The notes beneath the pieces were generated by a model. That model was not told the origin of the DNA. It saw nothing but the letters and a program-made list of their open reading frames with translations, and searched no databases. Positions 36,261 through 45,100 of a stretch of DNA of 64,000 nucleotides are shown piece after piece (position 1 is the first letter of the stretch; every line of letters begins with the position of its first letter). The translations under genes and the position numbers were made by a program. Source of the stretch: Bacilli bacterium. Lineage in GTDB: Bacteria; Bacillota_I; Bacilli_A; RF39; UBA660. The stretch is from positions 21,287 through 85,286 of the forward strand of contig JAFSGC010000009.1 in the NCBI GenBank assembly GCA_017434825.1, given 5' to 3'.

Positions 36261-37409
36261 ATGGATTCAATTAATGTAAGAAAACAAGATCAAATTTTAA
36301 TGAGTTTAGTTCATTATTTTGTGACCAAAGAAAATTATTCACCAATATATGTTCATGGTGTTAAAGATGAAATTTGGTTAGAAAAATTAGATGGACCATA
36401 TCGTGTTATTAGAATAAATAGTAATCGAATATTTAATGAAGAACAATTTAAATTTGATCAATATCGTATACGAGATATATTAAGACAAATAAAAAAGAAA
36501 ACAATGTCATTTAGTATTAATGCTTTAAATATTAATCTAAATGCTGATGATAGAGTAGATGATAGATCCGATAATAATATTGATAATATTAAGTTACATG
36601 AATTATCAGAGATTGAAGATAATGAGTTAATTTTAGATGTATTTCCTAATATTAAAAATAATCTTTTAGAGGACACAAACGGACTTGATTTAATATTTAA
36701 TGTAACAAAGGACATCAATGCTAAAACAGAAAGAGAAAATAAAAGATTTGAAAAGATTTTCTCGCCGAAGAAAACATATTTAACTTATATAATTATGGCT
36801 TTATGTGTAGTTATGATGATTGTAAGTTATGTGATGGCAAAAAGCTCTGTTTTAGATACGTTAACATTAGTTAACCTTGGTGCAAATAATGTTTTATTGT
36901 TACGTAATGGAGAAGTGTATCGTTTAATTACATATGCATTTTTACACGGAGGTCTAGAACATATTATTTGTAATATGTATTCACTATTTGTTATTGGACC
37001 TCAGATAGAATCAAAATTTGGTAAAGGAAGATTCCTAACTATTTATTTGATAAGTGCAGTAGTGGGTGGTCTTTTAAGTGCTGGCTTTACAGAATATGTT
37101 TCAGTTGGTGCTAGTGGAGCTATCTTTGGACTTCTTGGAGCGATGTTATACTTTGGTTATCGCTTTAGATTATATTTGAAAGATGCTATTAGAACTAGAA
37201 TTCTTCCTGTTATCTTAATCAATATTGCTATTGGCTTTGCAGTTCCGGGAATTGATAATGCATGTCATATTGGTGGTTTAATTGGAGGTTTCTTAGCAGC
37301 AATGGCAGTAGGCATTCCTGAAGATAATAAAACAAAAGATTCTACGAATGGCATAATATTATTGTTAATATTTATTGCATTCTTATGTTATATTGCATTT
37401 ATAAGATAG
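36261..37409 (+). CDS. Rhomboid family intramembrane serine protease
   Basis: The 382-residue protein has a soluble N-terminal half (about residues 1-165) and a C-terminal rhomboid domain of six to seven membrane segments. The catalytic Ser is in VSVGASGAIFGLLGA and the His is in DNACHIGGLIGGF. ATYAFLHGGLEHIICNMYSL fits the L1-loop and HxxxN region. The layout resembles GluP (YqgP) of Bacillus but without TPR repeats. Substrates are unknown. I start at the ATG at 36261 with GGAAGGGA upstream; the ATG at 36246 lies inside that site. A TATAAT box lies at about 36235. Confidence 0.88.
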   Translation: MDSINVRKQDQILMSLVHYFVTKENYSPIYVHGVKDEIWLEKLDGPYRVIRINSNRIFNEEQFKFDQYRIRDILRQIKKKTMSFSINALNINLNADDRVDDRSDNNIDNIKLHELSEIEDNELILDVFPNIKNNLLEDTNGLDLIFNVTKDINAKTERENKRFEKIFSPKKTYLTYIIMALCVVMMIVSYVMAKSSVLDTLTLVNLGANNVLLLRNGEVYRLITYAFLHGGLEHIICNMYSLFVIGPQIESKFGKGRFLTIYLISAVVGGLLSAGFTEYVSVGASGAIFGLLGAMLYFGYRFRLYLKDAIRTRILPVILINIAIGFAVPGIDNACHIGGLIGGFLAAMAVGIPEDNKTKDSTNGIILLLIFIAFLCYIAFIR

Positions 37410-37427
37410 CTTTAGCTATCTTTTTTA
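37402..37427 (+). terminator. Rhomboid gene terminator
   Basis: AAGATAGC and GCTATCTT arms close on a short TT-containing loop, followed by a T-run. The left arm includes the stop codon. Confidence 0.8.
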
Positions 37428-37493
37428 TTTTACATCTTGATTTTTAACAATTAGTATTATAAAATTAGTTCATATTATTTTTAGGGGAATGGT

Positions 37494-37592
37494 ATGAAAG
37501 AATTAAGATGTAGACAATCCATTATTGAATTACATAAAACCAAACACTTTTTCATGCCTGAAAGTAACGCATTTAAACTAATTACGTTTTAA
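37494..37592 (+). CDS. 32-residue leader peptide upstream of rel
   Basis: A good binding site (AGGGG, six bases before the ATG) opens a 32-codon frame beginning MKELRCRQSIIELHKTKHFF and ending inside a terminator hairpin. Its stop codon is at the base of the right arm. The only following gene is rel, 23 bases downstream. The layout, a leader peptide ending in a terminator, is that of transcription attenuation, though no obvious run of one amino acid is seen. It could also be an independent small protein. Confidence 0.5.
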   Translation: MKELRCRQSIIELHKTKHFFMPESNAFKLITF

Positions 37593-37604
37593 ATGCGTTT
37601 TTTT
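37566..37604 (+). terminator. Terminator/attenuator in front of rel
   Basis: A perfect 12-bp stem (AACGCATTTAAA with TTTAAATGCGTT) with a 10-base loop is followed by five Ts. It overlaps the end of the leader peptide and ends three bases before the rel ribosome binding site (GGAGG). Confidence 0.85.
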
Positions 37605-37615
37605 GTGGAGGAAGT

Positions 37616-39055
37616 ATGAATAATATAACATTTGAGGACTTAATATCATTAGTTAAAGCTTATAATCCTGATGAAGTACAAAGAGTAACTGAGGCTTATG
37701 AATTTGCTAGTCAGGCTCATAAAGGTCAATATCGTCAAAGTGGTGAAGAGTATATCATTCATCCTCTTAATGTGTGTTATATTCTTGCGCAAATGCATGC
37801 TGATGGCGATACTTTGTGTGCTGGTCTTTTACATGATGTTATTGAAGATACTAATGTTACAAAAGAGGAGCTAGCAGCTTATTTTAATCCTGAAGTATCT
37901 AAATTAGTCGAAGGGGTAACTAAACTTGCTAAAATGACTAATGTATCTAAACATAAATTAAATTGTACAAATACCCGAAAAATAATTACTGGAATGATGG
38001 ATGATGTACGAATCGTTATTATAAAACTTGCAGACCGTTTACATAACATGAGAACACTAGGTTATAAGTCGTCGGAAAAACAAAAGGAAATTGCTGTAGA
38101 AACTTTAGAGGTATTTGTCCCTTTAGCATACTATATTGGTGCTTATCGAATTAAAAATGAACTTGAGGATTTATCTTTAAGATATATAAACCCTGAAGAA
38201 TATAGAAGACTTGGCGAGTTACGTTTATCTATTGAAGAAGAAAGTAAAGAACTTCTTTCAGAATTACTTGCTAAAATGAAAATACTACTTGAACAAAAAG
38301 GAATACCTAATGAAATAAAATATCGTGTAAAATCTATTTTTGGAATATATAAGAAGAATCAACAAGGTAAAGAAATAAAAGATATTCATGATTTATTATC
38401 GCTTAAAATATTAGTGAATGAAGTTGATGATTGTTATCGTACTTTAGGTGCTGTTCATCAAATTGGAAAACCTGTAGTAGGAAAATTTAGTGATTATATA
38501 TCTAATCCTAAAACTAATATGTATCAATCTTTACATACCACAATAATGGTTCCTGAAGGTGGCAAAGTTCAAACTCAAATAAAAACGTTTGAAATGGACG
38601 CAATTGCTCAAAATGGTTTGTGTCATTATTGGGATTTAAATGCGGGGGAAGCTCGCATTGTTATGCAAAAACATTTAAAAGAAAAATTACAATTCTATCG
38701 TTCTTTAAAACAAATTGATAAAGCATTTGTTGATGATGAAGAGTTTGTATTGCAAATAAAAAGCGAATTGTTCGCAGATAAAATATATGTATATACAGCT
38801 GAGGGTGAAGTAATTGAAATGCCAGTTGGAGCCACTCCGGTAGACTTTGCTTATCAAATTCATAGTGATGTTGGAAATCATTTGGCTAAAGCTATTGTTA
38901 ATGGGTCTGAAGTTCCTTTGGACTATGAACTAAGTAATCGTGATCGAATTATTGTATTTCAAGATTTAAGCGTACGCCCTCAGGAAGAGTGGGAACACTT
39001 TGCGGTAACTACAAGAGCTCGTAGAAAGATGAGAGAATATAATAGACGAAATTAA
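37616..39055 (+). CDS. rel: RelA/SpoT homologue (Rel), short form with altered synthetase site
   Basis: Rel proteins make and degrade the stringent alarmone (p)ppGpp. The 479-residue protein has an HD hydrolase domain with intact residues (H49 in IIHPLNV, H73-D74 in LLHDVIED, D140 in LADRLHNM), a synthetase domain (YRVKSIFGIYKK, PKTNMYQSLHTT) and a TGS domain (about 388-450). It then stops, lacking the usual C-terminal zinc-finger/RRM and ACT domains. At the catalytic Glu of the synthetase (E-I-Q-I-R-T) this protein has Q319 (QTQIKT), and the following MHxxAExG reads MDAIAQNG. It may therefore act mainly as a hydrolase. GGAGG precedes the ATG. A leader peptide and terminator lie upstream. Confidence 0.88.
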   Translation: MNNITFEDLISLVKAYNPDEVQRVTEAYEFASQAHKGQYRQSGEEYIIHPLNVCYILAQMHADGDTLCAGLLHDVIEDTNVTKEELAAYFNPEVSKLVEGVTKLAKMTNVSKHKLNCTNTRKIITGMMDDVRIVIIKLADRLHNMRTLGYKSSEKQKEIAVETLEVFVPLAYYIGAYRIKNELEDLSLRYINPEEYRRLGELRLSIEEESKELLSELLAKMKILLEQKGIPNEIKYRVKSIFGIYKKNQQGKEIKDIHDLLSLKILVNEVDDCYRTLGAVHQIGKPVVGKFSDYISNPKTNMYQSLHTTIMVPEGGKVQTQIKTFEMDAIAQNGLCHYWDLNAGEARIVMQKHLKEKLQFYRSLKQIDKAFVDDEEFVLQIKSELFADKIYVYTAEGEVIEMPVGATPVDFAYQIHSDVGNHLAKAIVNGSEVPLDYELSNRDRIIVFQDLSVRPQEEWEHFAVTTRARRKMREYNRRN

Positions 39056-39065
39056 AACACAAAAA

Positions 39066-39087
39066 AACTGGCTTATTTAAGCCAGTT
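39066..39087. terminator. Bidirectional terminator between rel and rpmB
   Basis: AACTGGCTTA pairs with TAAGCCAGTT around a 2-base centre, flanked by A7 on one side and a T-rich run on the other. It can serve both convergent genes. Confidence 0.85.
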
Positions 39088-39096
39088 AATTTTTTA

Positions 39097-39264
39097 TTAG
39101 TTTTCTTTATTAAGAGTTTTTGCTTCTCTTGCAGAAATAATAACTTTTTGACCGTTTACAGTCTTCTTTTGTAAGTTAGGTTTTTGTACTTTCTTAGTTG
39201 CGTTTAAAGCATGAGATCTTTTATTGCCAGATAAAGGTTTTTTAGATGTAAGCTTTGTAGCCAT
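39097..39264 (-). CDS. rpmB: 50S ribosomal protein L28
   Basis: This 55-residue ribosomal protein reads MATKLTSKKPLSGNKRSHAL, then NATKKVQKPNLQKKTVNGQK and VIISAREAKTLNKEN, a clear L28. It lacks the zinc-binding Cys residues present in some L28 forms. AGGAGGG precedes the ATG on the minus strand. It lies alone between rel and dnaE, and fills most of that gap. Confidence 0.92.
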   Translation of the reverse strand: MATKLTSKKPLSGNKRSHALNATKKVQKPNLQKKTVNGQKVIISAREAKTLNKEN

Positions 39265-39359
39265 AGTTATCCCTCCTAATCGTTTATAAGTTTATCATAA
39301 AATGAAATGAATTGTCAATTAAATAATAAGTTGTTATAATACTTAATGGAGAAAAGCTT

Positions 39360-42182
39360 ATGATACCACTTAAAGTTACAACAGAATACTCATTATTAAA
39401 AAGTTTAATTAAGATTCCAGACTTAATAAATTTTTTAGTGCAAAATAATATTAATGCATGCGGTATCTGTGATGATGAAATGTTTGGGGCCATGGAATTT
39501 TACTTAAAGTGTAAAGAAAAAAATATTAAGCCGCTTATTGGTCTTGATATTGTGATTGATGGTGCACATATTTATCTATATGCTAAAAATTATTTAGGGT
39601 ATCAAACGTTACTTAAAATAAATACTAAGAAGTATGATGGCTTAAACTATTCTGATTTAGAAAATGAAAACGTTTTAATAGTTTTGCCATACGCTAGTGT
39701 TGATATTTATGGCGAATTTAAAAATAAGAAAAATTTGTATCTAGGATATCAAAATAATCGTGAAAAAAATAGTAGTTTGCTTGTTAGTGAAAATATTGTT
39801 TATGTTCGTGATTTTCGTGCTCTAAAACAAAGTGGTGTAGAGTATTTAAAATATCTTCAGGATTTAGGAGGTAAATTTACATTCGATGAAGGAAGTTATT
39901 TAAATTTAAATATTTCTTCGGAAGATAAAAAATACCTTGAGAATTTTTCTAATCAAATTAATATTGAATTGCCATTTGATAAAAGATATATTCCAGAGTA
40001 TAAAAGTGGGACAAATTCATATGTATATTTATCTACTTTAGCTAATAAGGGATTAGAAAAAAGGTGTAATGGTAGTGTTCCTGATAGTTATAAAAAAAGA
40101 CTTGAAGAAGAACTTGATGTTATTAAACAAATGGGGTTTACTGATTACTTTTTAATCGTTTATGATTATGTTTTATTTGCAAAGAAAAATGGTATACTCG
40201 TAGGCCCAGGAAGAGGTAGTGCCGCCGGCAGCTTAGTAAGTTATGCTATTGGAATAACTAATATTGATCCAATGAAATATGATTTGCTATTTGCTAGATT
40301 CTTAAATCCATATCGTAAGAAGATGCCAGATATTGATATTGACTTCGAAGATTCAAGACGTGGTGAAGTAATTAACTATGTTAAAGAAAAATATGGAGAA
40401 GATAAAGTAGCTGTAGGGATAACATTTAGTACTTTAAAATGCAAATTAGTTATTCGTGATATTGCTAGAGTTTTAAAAATTGATAATGGTTTATTAGAGA
40501 AATTTATTAAAGTAATTGATGGTAATAAAACTTTAAAAGAAAATCTAAAAAATGAAGTGGTAAAAAAATACTTAGAATTATATAAAGAACTTAATCATTT
40601 ATATGATATTTGCTTACATTTAGAAAATCTAAAGAAAAACATTTCTACACATGCTGCCGGAGTAGTAATTTGCTCAAAATCATTAGATGAAATAATTCCT
40701 ATATATAAAGAGAATGATTTAATAAGAACTGGATATGCGATGGAATATTTGGAAATGCAAGGCTTATTAAAAATGGATTTCTTAGGATTACGTAACTTAG
40801 GAATAATCGGTGATATTGTAAAAGAAATCCCTGATTTTAAAATCGAAGAGATTAATCTCGAAGATGCAGAAGTATACAAGATATTTCAAAATGCTGAAAC
40901 CGATGATATATTTCAATTTGAGTCTAACTACGCTAAAAATAACTTATTGAAGTTAAAAGTATCTTCATTTAATGAACTGGCAATTGCTACGGCATTAGTA
41001 AGACCTGGTCCAAGTAATCAAATAGATGAATATGTAAAAAATAAAAAAACAGGAAGCTTTAAATTGCATCCTGATTTAGAACCAATTTTAAAAAGTACTT
41101 ATGGTGTAATCATTTTCCAAGAACAAGTAATGAAAATTCTTGAAGTAATTGGAGGATATACTCAATATGAAGCTGATAATGTAAGAATTGCTATGAGTAA
41201 GAAAAAAGAAGGCATCATTTTAAAAGAGGAACAAACATTTATTAATAATGCTTTAAAAAAAGGATATCAAAAAGATTTTGTAGTAGATCTATTTAATAAG
41301 ATAAAAAAATTCGCAGAGTATGGCTTTAATAAAGCTCACTCAGTATCATATGCTTTAATTGCATATGAGCTTGCATATTTGAAAGTACATTATCCAATTG
41401 AATTTACATCTTCTTTATTAAAAGGGGCTAAGGATAATCAAACGAAGAAAAGACTACTTAATAATTTAAAAGAAAGAAAAGTTAAAATTCTAAAACCAAA
41501 TATTAATTTTTCAAATAATGAATTCCAATATAAAAATGGAAGTTTATTATTACCGTTTAATATTATAAAGAACTTTACTGAAAATCTTGCAAATGACATT
41601 TTAGAAAGAAGAACATCTTCATTTAAAGATATCTATGAATTTATTCTAAGATGCCAGGATAAATTAAATCCAAAAACTTATGAATTATTGGTTTTATCAG
41701 GCTGTTTAGATACTTTTAAATATACTCGGAAAACATTAATTGAAAATAGTGATATCTTATTTAATTATGCATCTTTGAATGATGAGAGTGCAGAAAAGCC
41801 ACTTTTAAAAATATATGATGAATATGAAGCTGCTGAACTACGCAGTCATGAAAATGAATACTATGGATTTTATGTAGGTAATCATCCTTGTTCAGTTTAT
41901 AAGGATGTAGTAAAAGCAAATAACACAAAAGACTTTTTATTTAAAAACATTAATATGGTTTTACTGGTTGAAAAAATAGTTAAAATTAAAACTAAAAAGA
42001 ATGAAGAAATGGCTTTTGTAACTGCCTCAGATGAAACCGGTAGCTTAGAGCTAACAATGTTTCCTGAAGTTTTAAAACAACATAATGATTTAAAAAACAA
42101 TGATATAATTTTTGTTAATGGAAAATCATCAAAGAGGTTTGACAAATATCAGATAATAGTCAATAATATAAAAAGAAAGTGA
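39360..42182 (+). CDS. dnaE: DNA polymerase III subunit alpha, DnaE type
   Basis: DnaE extends primers at the fork, probably on the lagging strand together with PolC. At 940 residues it is short for the family. The N-terminal PHP domain is degenerate: the start reads PLKVTTEYSLLKS instead of the His-rich HxHSxYSLLD. The polymerase core is clear: GPGRGSAAGSLVSYAIGI, MPDIDIDFEDSRRGEVINYV with the catalytic Asp pair, YAEYGFNKAHSVSYAL-like FAEYGFNKAHSVSYALIAYE, and a C-terminal OB fold (TGSLELTMFPEVL). It starts with GGAGAAAAG upstream and is followed 9 bases later by polC. Confidence 0.95.
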   Translation: MIPLKVTTEYSLLKSLIKIPDLINFLVQNNINACGICDDEMFGAMEFYLKCKEKNIKPLIGLDIVIDGAHIYLYAKNYLGYQTLLKINTKKYDGLNYSDLENENVLIVLPYASVDIYGEFKNKKNLYLGYQNNREKNSSLLVSENIVYVRDFRALKQSGVEYLKYLQDLGGKFTFDEGSYLNLNISSEDKKYLENFSNQINIELPFDKRYIPEYKSGTNSYVYLSTLANKGLEKRCNGSVPDSYKKRLEEELDVIKQMGFTDYFLIVYDYVLFAKKNGILVGPGRGSAAGSLVSYAIGITNIDPMKYDLLFARFLNPYRKKMPDIDIDFEDSRRGEVINYVKEKYGEDKVAVGITFSTLKCKLVIRDIARVLKIDNGLLEKFIKVIDGNKTLKENLKNEVVKKYLELYKELNHLYDICLHLENLKKNISTHAAGVVICSKSLDEIIPIYKENDLIRTGYAMEYLEMQGLLKMDFLGLRNLGIIGDIVKEIPDFKIEEINLEDAEVYKIFQNAETDDIFQFESNYAKNNLLKLKVSSFNELAIATALVRPGPSNQIDEYVKNKKTGSFKLHPDLEPILKSTYGVIIFQEQVMKILEVIGGYTQYEADNVRIAMSKKKEGIILKEEQTFINNALKKGYQKDFVVDLFNKIKKFAEYGFNKAHSVSYALIAYELAYLKVHYPIEFTSSLLKGAKDNQTKKRLLNNLKERKVKILKPNINFSNNEFQYKNGSLLLPFNIIKNFTENLANDILERRTSSFKDIYEFILRCQDKLNPKTYELLVLSGCLDTFKYTRKTLIENSDILFNYASLNDESAEKPLLKIYDEYEAAELRSHENEYYGFYVGNHPCSVYKDVVKANNTKDFLFKNINMVLLVEKIVKIKTKKNEEMAFVTASDETGSLELTMFPEVLKQHNDLKNNDIIFVNGKSSKRFDKYQIIVNNIKRK

Positions 42183-42191
42183 AAGTAAACA

Positions 42192-45100
42192 ATGAATGAT
42201 GAATTAAAAAGATTTTTTGATAGTATTAAGTTTACTAGTGAAAAGTTTAATGATGCAGAAGTTAAGAAGGTAATTTATTATTCATCTTTAGATAAGTATG
42301 AAGTAATTATTATATCGAAAAGCATTGTTGAAAAAACTGAAGTAGATAAATTAATCGAAGCTAGTAAAAATAAGATTAAAGGAGAAAAGGCTTGTTCCGT
42401 AAAAATGGAATATGAGTCTTTTTCTGATGAAGAAAAAAAGGAATACGTTGAAACTATCTTAGAAGACTTCTATAAAGATAAACCATCTTTAGGAAAACTT
42501 ACATTAGATATTAGTAGTGATACTATCACAGTTAAAGTTAATTCAAAAATGGCTGAGGCTATTGTCAATCGTGATTTTAAAAATTTAAATAAATTATTTG
42601 AAGTGTATGGAGTAGGAACTTATAATATGGAAACTGCTCTTAATGTTGAAGCTTTACAATCTGTTAAAGAAGAAATTGAAAAAGAAAAGACTGTAGAAGT
42701 AAAAAAAGAAGAATCCCCTATGGTAATTGGTGTTCATAAAGATGGTGAAGTAACTAAGTTAAACAATATTTTCGGAGAAGCTAAAAATCTTATATTTGAA
42801 TGTTTTATTTTTGATATTGAAAGTGTTGAAAAGAAAGGTAAAAAAGGACCAATCTTTATTATTAGTATAAAAGTAAGTGATAAAACGGATAGTTATTTAA
42901 TTAAATTGGTTAAGTTTAATGAAGAAGAAAATGCTTTCATTATGAAGAAACTTAAACCAGGAACTTGGATTCGTGTTGGTGGAAACGTAGAAATGGATAC
43001 GTTCTTAAAAAGTCCAATTATTAGTCCAAGAAGTATTGAAATTATTCCAAGTCGCGAAGAAAAAATTGTTGATGAAGCTCCTGTAAAAAGAGTGGAACTA
43101 CATGCTCATACAATGATGAGTATGATGGATTCAGTATGTGATACTAAAGCGTTAATTAAATATGCGGCTTCCTTAGGACATCGCGGGATTGCTATAACTG
43201 ACCACTCCGTATTACAATCATATCCTGATCTTTATAATACAGTTAAAGATATGAATAAAGGTAAAGAGGATCATGAGAAGTTTAAGATAATATATGGAGC
43301 AGAAATGAATGTTGTCGATGATAATATGACAATCATTTATAATCCAAAAGAAAACTTAGATTTATTAGATCAAACCTATGTTGTATTCGACACAGAAACT
43401 ACAGGATTAAACTCTGGAGTTGATAGTTTAATTGAAATCGGGGGAGTTAAGTATAAAAATGGTGAAATAATTGATCGCTTTGATGAATTAATTGATCCTA
43501 AAAGAAAACTTCCTACATTTATTACTAAACTTACACATATAACTGATGAAATGCTTGAAGGTAAAGATAACGAAGAAAATGTAACTAAGAGATTCTTAGA
43601 ATTTGCTAAGGGTTCTATTTTAGTAGCACATAACGCTGAATTTGATATGGGCTTTGTTTCTTCGGTAATGGATAAATATAATTTAGGTAAATTTGATTTT
43701 ACTGTTATTGATACAATGAACTTAGCTCGTAATATGTACCCAAGTTGGCGTAACCATAAACTTTCTACTTTGGTAGCTAATCTAGAAGTAGACTTTAATG
43801 AAGATGAACACCATAGAGCTGATTACGATAGTGAAGGTACTGCTAAATGTTTTCATAAGATGCTTTTAACTTTAAAAAATGAAAAGAAAGCTACAACTGA
43901 AGATTTAAAAAACATGGTTGATAAAGAAAATATTATTAAGTTTGCAAGACCGTTCCATATGACAATTCTCGCTCAGAACGCACAAGGGTTAAAGAATTTA
44001 TTTAAAATTGTTTCTTTAGCTAATACTAAATATTTATTAAAAGGAAAAGAACCAAAAATTCCAAGACAAGATATTATTGATAATCGTGAAGGTTTATTAT
44101 TTGGTAGTGGTTGTACTTTTGGAGAAGTCTTTGACAAAGGTTTAAATACTGATGATGAAGGCCTAGCTAATATGATGAAATTCTATGATTATATCGAAGT
44201 TATGCCACATTCTTGTGCAACGCATTTAATTGGACCAGACAAAAAATTTGGAAGTGTAATAGAGTATAATAATTATATTGAAAAACTTGTAGAAGTTGCT
44301 AAACGTGCAGGCAAGATGGTTTGTGCAGTTGGCGATGTTCATAATCTTAAGAAAGAAGATTTAATTTATCGTAAGGTTATTGTTAACCAAAAGACCAATG
44401 GTAAATTACACTATTTAAATCGTAAAGACATTGAAGTTCCTAATGAATATTTTAGAACTACGAATGAAATGTTAGAGGAATTTGATTTCCTTGAAGAAAA
44501 AGAAGACATAGTAATTAATAATCCTAATAAGATATTAGACATGGTTGATGAACTTCAAATCATTAAAGATAAATTGTATACTCCAGAACTTGAAAATGCT
44601 GCTGAAAGAACTAAAAACATGGTTTATACTAAAGCACATGAAATATATGGAGAGCAATTACCAGAGCTTATTGAAACTCGTCTTGAACAAGAGTTAAATG
44701 GTATTATCACTGGTGGCTTCGACGTAATTTACTTGATTGCTCAAATGCTTGTTAAACGTAGTAACGAGCAAGGTTACTTCGTAGGCTCGCGTGGTAGCGT
44801 AGGTTCTTCATTAGTTGCTACAATGATGGGGATAACTGAAGTTAATGGATTACCTCCGCATTACGTTTGTCCAAAATGTAAAAAATCAGTCTTTGAGGTA
44901 GATGGTAAAAGACTTGCAGAAACATATAATAGTGGTTATGATATGCCAGATTATACGTGTGAGTGCGGTACTCCAATGAGCAAAGAAGGTCAAGACATGC
45001 CATTTGCTACATTCTTAGGGTTTAAAGCTGAAAAAGTACCGGATATTGACTTAAACTTCTCTGGAGATAATCAAGCTTCAGCGCATAATCACGTTAAAGA

